Source of the DNA: Amphibiibacter pelophylacis
GTDB lineage: Bacteria; Pseudomonadota; Gammaproteobacteria; Burkholderiales; Burkholderiaceae_C
Assembly: GCF_037688875.1 (NCBI RefSeq)
Contig: NZ_JAWDIE010000014.1
Location: 22,480 to 86,479 of the forward strand
Direction: 5' to 3'
DNA length: 64,000 nt
A program made the translations under genes and the position numbers. Below the pieces are notes generated by a model. The model did no database searches. It was given only the letters and a program-made list of their open reading frames with translations, and was not told the DNA's origin. Within the stretch, counting starts at the first letter, position 1. Every line of letters begins with the position of its first letter. Shown here piece after piece: positions 26,102 to 34,955 of this stretch.

Positions 26102-26920
26102 ATGACCAAGATCGTCGTTGTCACTTCCGGCAAAGGCGGCGTGGGCAAGACCACGACCAGCGCCAGCTTCGCCACGGGCCTGGCCCTGCGCGGGCACAAG
26201 ACGGCCGTCATCGACTTTGACGTCGGCCTGCGCAACCTGGACCTGATCATGGGCTGCGAGCGCCGCGTGGTCTACGATTTCATCAACGTCATCCACGGCG
26301 AGGCCAACCTCAACCAGGCGCTGATCAAGGACAAGAGCTGCGACAACCTCTTCGTCCTGGCCGCCAGCCAGACGCGCGACAAGGATGCGCTCAAGCTCGA
26401 AGGCGTGCAGAAGGTGCTGGAAGATCTGGCCACCATGGGCTTCGATTACATCGTCTGCGACAGCCCGGCCGGCATCGAAACCGGCGCGCTGATGGCCATG
26501 CACTTCGCCGACGAGGCGCTGGTGGTGACCAACCCGGAGGTCTCCAGCGTGCGCGATTCCGACCGCATCCTGGGCATGCTGGGCAGCAAGACGCGCCGCG
26601 CCATGGAAGGCAAGGAGCCCATCAAGGAGCACCTGCTGATCACGCGCTACAACCCCAGCCGCGTTGCCGACGGGCAGATGCTGTCGCTGGAAGACATCAC
26701 CGACATCCTGCGCATCAAGCTGATCGGCGTCATCCCCGAGAGCGACAGCGTGCTCAAGGCGTCCAACGAGGGCCTGCCCGCTATCCACCTTCAGGGCACC
26801 GACGTGGCCGAAGCCTACGGCGACGTGGTCGAGCGCTTCCTGGGCGACACCGAGCGCCCGCTGCGCTTCATCGACGCCCAGAAGCCGGGCTTCTTCAAGC
26901 GCCTTTTCGGCGGGAGGTGA
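26102..26920 (+). CDS. minD: Septum site-determining protein MinD
   Basis: A 272-residue ATPase that oscillates on the membrane with MinE and recruits MinC. The deviant Walker A is SGKGGVGKTTT (K11 and K16), and DFDVGLRNLDLIMG and VCDSPAGIETGA are canonical. The C-terminal amphipathic membrane-targeting helix is visible as KPGFFKRLFGG. Second gene of minCDE, 4 bp before minE. Confidence 0.98.
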   Translation: MTKIVVVTSGKGGVGKTTTSASFATGLALRGHKTAVIDFDVGLRNLDLIMGCERRVVYDFINVIHGEANLNQALIKDKSCDNLFVLAASQTRDKDALKLEGVQKVLEDLATMGFDYIVCDSPAGIETGALMAMHFADEALVVTNPEVSSVRDSDRILGMLGSKTRRAMEGKEPIKEHLLITRYNPSRVADGQMLSLEDITDILRIKLIGVIPESDSVLKASNEGLPAIHLQGTDVAEAYGDVVERFLGDTERPLRFIDAQKPGFFKRLFGGR

Positions 26921-26923
26921 TCC

Positions 26924-27187
26924 ATGTCCTTTCTTGACTTCTTCCGGGGCGAGAAGAAAAAATCCGCCTCCCTGGCCAAGGAGCGCCTGCAGATCATCCT
27001 GACGCACGAGCGCAACGGCCACTACTCCGGCCGTCACCCCGACTACCTGCCCGAGCTGCAGAAAGAGCTGGTCGCCGTGATCCGCAAATACATCCAGATC
27101 AGCGACAACGACATCGTGGTCGATATGAGCAAGCAGGACGATCTGGACGTGCTGCAGGTCAAGATCGAGCTGCCCGAGCGCCGCTGA
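26924..27187 (+). CDS. minE: Cell division topological specificity factor MinE
   Basis: An 87-residue partner that stimulates MinD ATPase. The N-terminal membrane-targeting and MinD-binding segment runs MSFLDFFRG to ERLQIILTHER. The dimerising C-terminal part has YLPELQKELVAVIRKYI and LDVLQVKIELPE. GGAGG near the minD end serves as Shine-Dalgarno. panC starts only 6 bp after the stop, so panC may be read through from the min operon. Confidence 0.97.
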   Translation: MSFLDFFRGEKKKSASLAKERLQIILTHERNGHYSGRHPDYLPELQKELVAVIRKYIQISDNDIVVDMSKQDDLDVLQVKIELPERR

Positions 27188-27193
27188 CCGCCC

Positions 27194-28159
27194 ATGCAGA
27201 CGCTGCACGACATCGCGCCGCTGCGCGCGCGCATCGCCGCCGTGCGCCGGGCGGAAGGGCGCATCGCTTTTGTGCCGACCATGGGCAGTCTGCACGAGGG
27301 GCATCTGCAGCTCATCGACGAAGCGCGACGTCGCGTTGCGGCTGAGTCGGGGGGTGACTCCGCGCCGGGCCTTGTGGTGGCGTCCATTTTCGTCAACCCG
27401 CTGCAGTTCGGTCCCAGCGAGGATTTCGACAGCTACCCGCGCGACCTGGACCGCGACGCCGCGCTGCTGGACGCGCGCGGCTGCGATCTGCTTTTCGCCC
27501 CGTCGGTGCGCACCATGTACCCGGTGGCGCAAACCTTTCGCGTGCAGACGCCGCCCGAACTGGGCGCGGTGCTGGAAGGCGCGTTCCGCCCCGGCTTTTT
27601 CGAGGGCGTGTGCACGGTGGTGCTCAAGCTGTTCAACCTTGTCCAGCCCGATGTCGCCATTTTTGGCAGCAAGGATTACCAGCAGGCCCTGATCGTGCGC
27701 CACATGGTGCAGCAGCTGGGCCTGCCGCTGGACATCGTCGCCGCGCCCACAGTGCGCGCCGAAGACGGCCTGGCGCTGTCCTCGCGCAACGCCTACCTGA
27801 GCGCGGACGAGCGCGCCCGCGCGCCCCAGTTGCGCCAGACGCTTTTGGCGCTGGCACAGAGCCTGTCAGACGCTGCTGCCAGCGCCGTGATGTCGCCCGC
27901 CGCGCTCGCAGCCGTCCCGCACATCGAAGCCGCGCAGGACGTGGCTCTGCAGCGCCTGCGCGACCTGGGCTGGTCGCCCGATTACGTCGAAGTGCGCAGC
28001 GCCCGCGATTTCTGCCCACCGCAGGCGCTGTCTGCGGAGGCTGTCAGCGCCAGCCCGGAAGCGCAGGCCGATGTCCGCTGGGTGGTGCTGGCCGCTGCGC
28101 GCCTGGGTAAAACCCGGCTGATTGATAATCACGAGTGGCAGTTGCTGCCACCCGCCTGA
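27194..28159 (+). CDS. panC: Pantothenate synthetase
   Basis: A 321-residue enzyme that ligates pantoate and beta-alanine in coenzyme A synthesis. Signatures: FVPTMGSLHEGHLQLID, VASIFVNPLQFGPSEDF, FGSKDYQQALIVRHMV and GLALSSRNAYLS. It is some 40 residues longer than the E. coli protein, through an insertion near residue 50 (SGGDSAPG) and a longer region around 225-300. The Ala/Ser-rich stretch 225-245 is low complexity. It lies 6 bp behind minE, an unusual partner for a vitamin gene. It ends 1 bp from the convergent galU. Confidence 0.96.
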   Translation: MQTLHDIAPLRARIAAVRRAEGRIAFVPTMGSLHEGHLQLIDEARRRVAAESGGDSAPGLVVASIFVNPLQFGPSEDFDSYPRDLDRDAALLDARGCDLLFAPSVRTMYPVAQTFRVQTPPELGAVLEGAFRPGFFEGVCTVVLKLFNLVQPDVAIFGSKDYQQALIVRHMVQQLGLPLDIVAAPTVRAEDGLALSSRNAYLSADERARAPQLRQTLLALAQSLSDAAASAVMSPAALAAVPHIEAAQDVALQRLRDLGWSPDYVEVRSARDFCPPQALSAEAVSASPEAQADVRWVVLAAARLGKTRLIDNHEWQLLPPA

Positions 28160-28160
28160 A

Positions 28161-29054
<894 letters not shown>

Positions 29055-29212
29055 GGCAGCAGGCTGTGTGGGCAGCGCAGAGTGGCAACCCTTCGATTGT
29101 GGCCCAGCCGCAGCGCCAGACCGGGGCCGGATGAGGATTTCGGGCCACGATTTTGTCCGCGCTGTCGCCCGCAGCCCACGCCACACGGCCGATTCTGTGC
29201 GATGATTGCGGG

Positions 29213-29272
29213 ATGAACACCGGCTTGCCCCTGTCCCTGCTGCTACTGGCCCCCCTCATGACGGGAGCCTGA
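29213..29272 (+). CDS. Leucine leader peptide of the leuA attenuator
   Basis: A 19-codon open frame reading MNTGLPLSLLLLAPLMTGA. Seven of 19 codons are Leu, including four in a row (CTG CTG CTA CTG, with one CTA). It lies 105 bp upstream of leuA and is followed by a terminator at 29302-29333. This is the classical layout for attenuation by leucyl-tRNA supply. The Shine-Dalgarno is weak (GCGGG directly before the ATG), which lowers certainty that it is translated efficiently. Confidence 0.8.
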   Translation: MNTGLPLSLLLLAPLMTGA

Positions 29273-29274
29273 TA

Positions 29275-29333
29275 CCGCCTGCGCCACAGCCCAGCCACCA
29301 GCGACCCGTCTGCCCACGCAGCGGGTCGTTTTT
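29275..29333 (+). terminator. leuA attenuator: antiterminator and terminator
   Basis: The terminator is CGACCCG (29302-29308) pairing with CGGGTCG (29322-29328), then TTTTT. An alternative helix pairs CCGCCTGCG (29275-29283, one bulged base) with CGCAGCGG (29317-29324). That would occupy the start of the terminator 3' arm and prevent termination. Ribosome position on the Leu codons just upstream would choose between them. Seen directly: leader, terminator and competing complementarity. Inferred: regulation by leucine. Confidence 0.75.
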
Positions 29334-29377
29334 GTTTGTGCTGCCGGGCTTCATGAACCGAGAAAGCGAGAGAAACC

Positions 29378-31075
29378 ATGTCCATGCTCCAGAATCCCGC
29401 CGCCAAATACCGCGCCACGCCCGCCATCCAGCTCAAGGACCGCACCTGGCCCGACGCCGTCATCACCCGCCCGCCGGTGTGGTGCAGCGTCGACCTGCGC
29501 GACGGCAACCAGGCGCTGATCGAGCCCATGAATATGGAGCGCAAGCTGCGCCTGTTCAAAACCCTGGTGCAGATCGGTTTCAAGGAGATCGAGGTCGGCT
29601 TTCCGTCGGCTTCGCAGATCGAGTTCGACTTTCTGCGCAAGCTGATCGACGACGGCCTGATCCCCGACGACGTGACCGTGCAGGTGCTGACCCCCGCGCG
29701 CGAGGCGCTGATCCAACGCACCTTCGAGGCGCTGCAGGGCGTGCCGCGCGCCATCGTGCACATGTACAACGCCACCGCGCCCATCATGCGCGACGTGGTG
29801 CTGGGCCTGGATCGCGACCAGACCGTCGAGCTGGCGACCACGCACGCCGCGCTGATCCGCGATCTCGCCGCAAAACAGGGCGGCACGCACTGGACGTTTG
29901 AATATTCGCCTGAAATGTATTCGGGGACCGAGCTGGATTTCTCGCTGCGCGTCATCGACGCCGTGACCGAAGTCTGGCAGCCGACGCCCCAGCACAAGTG
30001 CATCATCAACCTGCCCTCGACGGTGGAGCACTCCACGCCCAACCTGTTCGCCGACATGATCGAGTGGACGCTGCGCCACATGGCGCGCCGCGACAGCGTC
30101 ACCGTGTCGGTGCATCCCCACAACGACCGGGGCACCGGCACGGCGGCGGGCGAACTGGCGCTGATGGCCGGGGCAGACCGTCTGGAAGGCTGCCTGTTTG
30201 GCAACGGCGAGCGCACGGGGAACCTCGATCTGGTCAACGTGGCGCTGAATATGTACACCCAGGGCGTGAACCCGGGCCTGGATTTCTCGCGCATCGACGA
30301 GATCCGCCACACGGTTGAATACTGCAACCAGCTGCCCGTCCACCCGCGCCACCCCTACGTGGGCGAGCTGGTGTACACCTCGTTCTCGGGTTCGCACCAG
30401 GACGCCATCAAGAAGGCTTTTGCCGCGCGCCAGCCCGATTCGCCCTGGGTCATGCCCTATCTGCCCATCGACCCGATGGACGTGGGCCGCAGCTACGAGG
30501 CGGTGATCCGCGTCAACAGCCAGTCGGGCAAGGGCGGCATGGCCTGGCTGCTGGAGAGCGAATACGGCCTGCAGCTGCCGCGCCGTCTGCAGATCGAGTT
30601 CAGCCAGATTGTTCAGAAGGTCATGGATTTCGACGGCAAGGAACTCGTGGCCGACGACCTGTGGCAGCTCTTTGACCGCGAATTCCGCATGAGCAGCGCC
30701 ACCGCGCCGCAGTACAGCCTGAGCGAGAAAACCGGCGAGCTGGGCACCGAAGTCAGCCTGCAGGCGCGCATCCGTCTGGGCGGCCGCGACATGGACGTGC
30801 AGGGCGAGGGCACCGGCCCCATCGACGCCTTTGTCAACGGCCTGCAGGCGGTCACCGGCCAGAGCGTCAGCGTGCTGGATTATCACGAGCACGCCATCAG
30901 CACCGGCGCCGCCGCCCGCGCCGTGGCCTACCTGGAGCTGCGCATCGGCGAGCGCACGCTGTTTGGCGTGGGCAGCGACGCCAACATCGTGTCGGCCTCG
31001 CTCAAAGCCATCCTGTCGGGCCTGGAGCGCTCAGGGGCTTTGGCTGAGGCCAGCACCAGCGCCGTCAAGGTCTGA
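29378..31075 (+). CDS. leuA: 2-isopropylmalate synthase (long LeuA type)
   Basis: A 565-residue enzyme of the longer LeuA2 class, condensing acetyl-CoA and 2-ketoisovalerate in the first step of leucine synthesis. The catalytic barrel shows WCSVDLRDGNQALIEPM, FKEIEVGFPSASQ, SVHPHNDRGTGTAAGELAL and GNGERTGNLDLV. The C-terminal regulatory domain (about 430-565) has the LDYHEHA and GVGSDANIVSASLKA segments linked to leucine feedback inhibition. It is preceded by a Leu-rich leader and attenuator. It is alone, without leuBCD or ilv genes nearby. Confidence 0.96.
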   Translation: MSMLQNPAAKYRATPAIQLKDRTWPDAVITRPPVWCSVDLRDGNQALIEPMNMERKLRLFKTLVQIGFKEIEVGFPSASQIEFDFLRKLIDDGLIPDDVTVQVLTPAREALIQRTFEALQGVPRAIVHMYNATAPIMRDVVLGLDRDQTVELATTHAALIRDLAAKQGGTHWTFEYSPEMYSGTELDFSLRVIDAVTEVWQPTPQHKCIINLPSTVEHSTPNLFADMIEWTLRHMARRDSVTVSVHPHNDRGTGTAAGELALMAGADRLEGCLFGNGERTGNLDLVNVALNMYTQGVNPGLDFSRIDEIRHTVEYCNQLPVHPRHPYVGELVYTSFSGSHQDAIKKAFAARQPDSPWVMPYLPIDPMDVGRSYEAVIRVNSQSGKGGMAWLLESEYGLQLPRRLQIEFSQIVQKVMDFDGKELVADDLWQLFDREFRMSSATAPQYSLSEKTGELGTEVSLQARIRLGGRDMDVQGEGTGPIDAFVNGLQAVTGQSVSVLDYHEHAISTGAAARAVAYLELRIGERTLFGVGSDANIVSASLKAILSGLERSGALAEASTSAVKV

Positions 31076-31124
31076 GCTAGAATCACGCCCTGCCTTGACC
31101 TCAGGGGTCGCGGCAGGGCCTAAA

Positions 31125-31147
31125 CCCCTGATTCATCAGGGATTTTC
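31125..31147 (+). terminator. Possible terminator between leuA and ridA
   Basis: CCCTGA and TCAGGG pair around TTCA, followed by ATTTT. It lies about 50 bp after leuA, preceded by another hairpin (GCCCTGCC/GGCAGGGC, 31087-31118). The stem is short and the T tract interrupted, so strength is uncertain. Confidence 0.5.
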
Positions 31148-31170
31148 ATCAGATGTATTAGGAGTTCAGC

Positions 31171-31518
31171 ATGGTTCAGCGTCTGGGCGTCGGGCACCGC
31201 ATGTCGGAAGCCGCCATTCACAACGGCACGGTCTATCTGGCCGGCCAGGTCGCCAGCGACACGCAGCTTGATTTTCGCGGCCAGGTCCGCGACGTGCTGG
31301 CCACCATAGACCGCCTGCTCGCGCAGGCCGGCAGCGACAAGAGCCGCATCGTGATGGCGCAGATTTTCCTGCCCGATCTGGCCAACTTCGCTGCCATGAA
31401 TGAAATCTGGGACGCCTGGGTGGTGCCCGGCCAGACCCCGCCGCGGGCCACGGTGCAGGCGGCGCTGGCCAACCCGGCTTACCTCGTTGAAATCGTCATC
31501 ACCGCCGCCACGGCCTGA
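31171..31518 (+). CDS. RidA/YjgF-family protein
   Basis: A 115-residue Rid-family protein. The pattern MSEAAIHNGTVYLAGQVA, DVLATIDRLLAQAGSDKSRIVMAQIFL, WDAWVVPGQTPPRATVQAAL and VEIVITAA follows the family, including the arginine of PPRATV. True RidA deaminates reactive enamine and imine intermediates such as 2-aminoacrylate. This one is closer to a YjgF subgroup and its substrate is not predictable. AGGAG lies 7 nt before the ATG. Confidence 0.9.
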   Translation: MVQRLGVGHRMSEAAIHNGTVYLAGQVASDTQLDFRGQVRDVLATIDRLLAQAGSDKSRIVMAQIFLPDLANFAAMNEIWDAWVVPGQTPPRATVQAALANPAYLVEIVITAATA

Positions 31519-31558
31519 GGCGTTTCGCCCCCCGTTTTTTGACTTTGCAGGATCTGCC

Positions 31559-32023
31559 GTGACCCGTACCGCTTCTTTGCCTTTCTGGCGTCTGCTGCGC
31601 ACTGCTGCGCTCTCCCTGGCTGCTGTGGCGGGTCTGTCGCTGCCCGTTCTGTCTCACGCAGCGCCCGCCAAGGCGGCGGCGCAGCAGGTTCAGGCTGCTG
31701 ACGATGACGAAGGCGACGCCGATTTCCTCACCGAGTACGTCGATGAGGCCCAGCAGCTGCGCCGCACGGTCAAGGCGGGCGACATTTTCCTGTACTCGTC
31801 GGTGAACTGCGGCATCTGCTCCTGGGCGCGCGGCTGGATGGAAGCGCACAAGATTCCCTTCGGCGAATGCTTCATCGAAGAGGATGTCGATTGCCTGAAG
31901 AACTTCCGCACCGCCCAGCGCGCGCTCAAGATTCGCGGAACGCCGCTGACGCTGGTGCGCGGGCAGTTCATGCAGGGCTACGACCCGGATGGCGTGATCC
32001 GTCTGCTGCGCAAAAAGGGCTGA
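31559..32023 (+). CDS. Exported thioredoxin-fold (glutaredoxin-like) protein
   Basis: A 154-residue protein starting at GTG 31559 with AGGA upstream. A signal peptide is clear (LLRTAALSLAAVAGLSLPVLSHA). The mature part begins with an acidic stretch (ADDDEGDADF) and carries a CxxC active-site motif in SSVNCGICSWARGW. A cis-proline-type segment GTPLTLVRG lies about 70 residues later, as in thioredoxin folds. Two further Cys (ECFIEEDVDC) may form a second disulphide. It is probably a periplasmic thiol-disulphide protein; the partner is unknown. The upstream neighbour ridA is 40 bp away. Confidence 0.75.
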   Translation: MTRTASLPFWRLLRTAALSLAAVAGLSLPVLSHAAPAKAAAQQVQAADDDEGDADFLTEYVDEAQQLRRTVKAGDIFLYSSVNCGICSWARGWMEAHKIPFGECFIEEDVDCLKNFRTAQRALKIRGTPLTLVRGQFMQGYDPDGVIRLLRKKG

Positions 32024-32052
32024 TGAGCTTCTGACCTCGTCCTGATTCCGTC

Positions 32053-32085
32053 AGCGGGCGCCCCGTGATACCGGTGGCGCCCGCT
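32053..32085. repeat. 10-bp inverted repeat between convergent genes
   Basis: AGCGGGCGCC and GGCGCCCGCT pair perfectly across 13 bases. It fills the gap between the thioredoxin-fold gene (+) and mnmC (-). There is no T tract on either strand, so it may act as an mRNA 3'-end structure rather than an intrinsic terminator. Confidence 0.55.
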
Positions 32086-32086
32086 G

Positions 32087-34285
32087 TCATTTCCGGGCCA
32101 GTGTGGCCAGCGCCCAGCGTGCTGGGTCCAGTGCGGCCATCAGGCGGGTATCGACCGGCAGGGCTTCGCCAGTGATCAGCGCGGCCAGTGTCTCGCCCAG
32201 CAGCGGCGCCAGCGTCAGGCCGCGCGAGCCCAGGGCGGTGCACAGATACAGCCCGTCTTCGCGCGCGATGTGCTGGCTGGCGTAGGGGCGGCGCGCCGTG
32301 CGGGCGTCGGACGGCGCCGGGCTGGGGACGCGGCCCAGCAGCGGCAGGCGGTCGGGGCTGATGCAGCGCCAGCCGGTGCGTCCGTGCCAGGGCAGGGCCT
32401 GCCAGGCGCTTTGTGCGGTGTCCTCGCCCAGCAGGGCGGCCAGGCGCTGCAGGTTGTCCCGGTGATCGCTGTCCCGCACGCGCTCATCGCCGTCGTCCCA
32501 CTGGTGCGTGGCGCCAAAAACCAGCTCGCCGCCCCCGGGGTGGCCAGGCTGGGTGTCCAGCGCGTAGGCGTAGCGCGACAGCGGCAGGCGGGGCAGGGCG
32601 CTACCCAGCCCAGCGGCAGCCAGGTCGGCGCGGCGGATCTGGCTGATCTGGCCGCGCTGGGCGCGCAGTTCGGGCGCCCACCACAGCGCGCCGCCATCCG
32701 GCGCCAGGCTGCGCTGCAGCAGGGGCAGTGCAGTGTGTGCGCTGGCGACGACGATGGCGTCGGCCGGATCGGCCAGGGCCATGCCGTCCGCGTCCAGCGC
32801 CAGCCAGCGCGGCGGGGTGTCGCTTGTGGCCCCCGCTGTTTCCCGCTGCAGCCGGGCGACGTCTGCGCCGCCACGCCAGTGGACGCCCGGCGTATCCAGC
32901 CAGTGGCGGACCAGCGCGGCTGGGCTGACCCAGCCGCCGTGCGCAAAGAGCAAGGCGCTGCCCTTTGGCGATTGCTGCAGTGGCAGGCCCAGTAGCGCTG
33001 AGGTTTCAGCGGCGTCCAGCACCCGGGCGTAACGCTCGTCCATGCCCAGCGCGGCCATTTGTTGCTGCAGGGCGTGGGCGTCGTCATCCTGCAGGCGCAG
33101 AAAACCGTTCAGGCGACCCGGCACACGCCCCGGCGCCGTCTCTTGCGCCAGCAGCGGCGCGATCTGTCCGTGCGCGAACAGCGCCGCGCTGCGCAGCCAG
33201 CGGGCGTGACTGCCGTCCTCCAGGTGAACAATGCCGTGCAGCAGCCCGGCCGGGTTGCCCGAGGCGCCGCTGGCGGGCTGTGCGGCGGCGTCAAGGACGG
33301 TGCAACGCCAGCCGCGCAGGGCCAGAGCCTGCGCGGTGCTGGCCCCGGCCAGGCCGCCGCCGACGATGACGGCGTGAGCTTCGCCGTCCCGGGGCAACGC
33401 CACTGGCTGGAAGGCGGCGGGCCGCGGTGCGTGCCAGCGCGGCTGGTAGTGGGCTTCCAGGCGCCGCCGCTTGCCGCCAAAACCGGGGCGTCTTTGGCAG
33501 ACAAACCCGGCGGCGGTCAGCGCGTCGCGCACGGCCGGGGCGGTGCTCCAAGTAGCCAGCGTGGCGCCGGGGCGCGACAGCCGGGCCACCTGGCGCATCA
33601 GCTCGGGCGACCACAGGGCGGGGTTCAGCTGCGGGGAAAATCCGTCCAGGTAGACCGCATCCACCTGCGCCTGCAGGCGCGGCAGCACGCGGGCGGCGTC
33701 GCCCAGCCACAGGCGAACGGTGACGCGCCCGCCATCAAAGCGCAGCGTGTGGCTGCCAGGCGTGCAGGGCGGCCACTGGGCCAGCAGTTCGCGGGCCAAT
33801 GCCTGGCGCTGGATGTCCGCCGGGTCCAGGTCGCCTTTTTGATCAACCTGGTGATTCTGGCGATCCAGGCCGTGCGCCTGCGCCAGATCCTGCGGCCGGG
33901 CGGGGAACTGCTCCACGGCCAGATAAAGCAGCCGTGCGCCGGGCGTGCGGGGCGTATCCCGCCAGGCCTGCAGTGTGGAGAGCAGGTTGTGCCCGAGCCC
34001 AAAGCCGGTTTCCAGCAGCGTGAAGGGCCGCGCCGGATCGCCCCACTGCGCCGCATCCTGCCAGCGCTCCGGCAGGCCATTACCCGCCAGAAACACCGCC
34101 CGCGCCTGCGCCGCGGCCCCCGCGCGGCTGTGATAGACATCGCCAAAGCCGGGCGCGTGCGCCGTGCCCTCAGCATCGAACACCACCCGCGCCGGACGCA
34201 CGCCCCCAGCGTTGCTGCCTTCGTGACCAGACACAAAAAAGGCCCCCGAAGGGGCCTGATCATCCGGCCCGGTGCTGGCCGACAT
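32087..34285 (-). CDS. mnmC: Bifunctional tRNA mnm5s2U synthesis protein MnmC
   Basis: A 732-residue two-domain enzyme finishing the wobble uridine modification mnm5s2U34. The N-terminal methyltransferase domain (about 1-255) shows GFGDVYHS, FLAGNGLPERW, LLETGFGLGHNLL and VDAVYLDGFSPQLNPALWS. The C-terminal FAD oxidoreductase domain (about 300-700) starts with AVIVGGGLAGASTAQALA. The start is taken as the ATG at 34285, 12 nt after the efp stop. However, the efp terminator falls inside codons 9-17, so a GTG at 34234 just after the T tract is a serious alternative. Confidence 0.9.
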   Translation of the reverse strand: MSASTGPDDQAPSGAFFVSGHEGSNAGGVRPARVVFDAEGTAHAPGFGDVYHSRAGAAAQARAVFLAGNGLPERWQDAAQWGDPARPFTLLETGFGLGHNLLSTLQAWRDTPRTPGARLLYLAVEQFPARPQDLAQAHGLDRQNHQVDQKGDLDPADIQRQALARELLAQWPPCTPGSHTLRFDGGRVTVRLWLGDAARVLPRLQAQVDAVYLDGFSPQLNPALWSPELMRQVARLSRPGATLATWSTAPAVRDALTAAGFVCQRRPGFGGKRRRLEAHYQPRWHAPRPAAFQPVALPRDGEAHAVIVGGGLAGASTAQALALRGWRCTVLDAAAQPASGASGNPAGLLHGIVHLEDGSHARWLRSAALFAHGQIAPLLAQETAPGRVPGRLNGFLRLQDDDAHALQQQMAALGMDERYARVLDAAETSALLGLPLQQSPKGSALLFAHGGWVSPAALVRHWLDTPGVHWRGGADVARLQRETAGATSDTPPRWLALDADGMALADPADAIVVASAHTALPLLQRSLAPDGGALWWAPELRAQRGQISQIRRADLAAAGLGSALPRLPLSRYAYALDTQPGHPGGGELVFGATHQWDDGDERVRDSDHRDNLQRLAALLGEDTAQSAWQALPWHGRTGWRCISPDRLPLLGRVPSPAPSDARTARRPYASQHIAREDGLYLCTALGSRGLTLAPLLGETLAALITGEALPVDTRLMAALDPARWALATLARK
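34235..34258 (-). terminator. Rho-independent terminator of efp inside the 5' end of mnmC
   Basis: On the reverse strand AGGCCCC, a TTCG loop, GGGGCC and TTTTTT: a strong intrinsic terminator 39 nt after the efp stop. It overlaps the predicted first codons of mnmC. Confidence 0.88.
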
Positions 34286-34296
34286 GCGGGCTGAAA

Positions 34297-34851
34297 TCAC
34301 ACGCGCTTGCGGTACTCGTGGGTGCGGGTGTCGATTTCGATCATGTCGTCCTGCGCCACGAAAATCGGCACCATGATCTCGAAACCCGTCGCGATCTTGG
34401 CCGGCTTGAGCACCTTGCCCGACGTGTCGCCCTTGACGGCAGGCTCGGTCCAGGTGATCTGGCGCACGACGCTGGTGGGCAGTTCGACCGAAATGGCCTT
34501 GCCGTCATAGAACACCACTTCAACTTCCATGCCGTCCTCCAGGTAGGAGATGGCGTCACCCATGTTTTCGGATTCGACTTCGAACTGGTTGTACTCGGCG
34601 TCCATGAAGACGTACATGGGATCGGCGAAGTAGGAGTAGGTGCACTCTTTCTTCTCCAGCACGATCTGGTCCATTTTGTCGTCGGCCTTGAAGACAACTT
34701 CAGTGCCGCTGTTGTTCAGCAGGCTCTTGAGCTTCATGCGCACGGTGGCGCTGTTGCGGCCGCCACGGCTGTATTCGGTGCGCAGCACGACCATGGGGTC
34801 TTTGCCGTGCATGATGACGTTGCCGGCGCGGATTTCTTGAGCGATTTTCAT
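34297..34851 (-). CDS. efp: Elongation factor P, arginine-type
   Basis: A 184-residue factor that relieves ribosome stalling at polyproline. Three OB-like domains; the tip loop of domain I reads YSRGGRNSATV. R32 stands where E. coli has the modified K34 region, the pattern of EF-Ps that are rhamnosylated by EarP. The C-terminal YRKRV end is normal. No earP is adjacent or elsewhere in the window, although in many betaproteobacteria it neighbours efp. A GATAAT box about 60 bp upstream may be the -10. Confidence 0.97.
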   Translation of the reverse strand: MKIAQEIRAGNVIMHGKDPMVVLRTEYSRGGRNSATVRMKLKSLLNNSGTEVVFKADDKMDQIVLEKKECTYSYFADPMYVFMDAEYNQFEVESENMGDAISYLEDGMEVEVVFYDGKAISVELPTSVVRQITWTEPAVKGDTSGKVLKPAKIATGFEIMVPIFVAQDDMIEIDTRTHEYRKRV

Positions 34852-34955
34852 GATGTTTCGGGGGGAGCGAAAAAGGAGATTCGCCGGAGCGTCCGGCGCA
34901 TAACCCGGCATTATCGCATCGCGGCGGCGATTCGGCCAGCCGCGATGCGCCGGAA

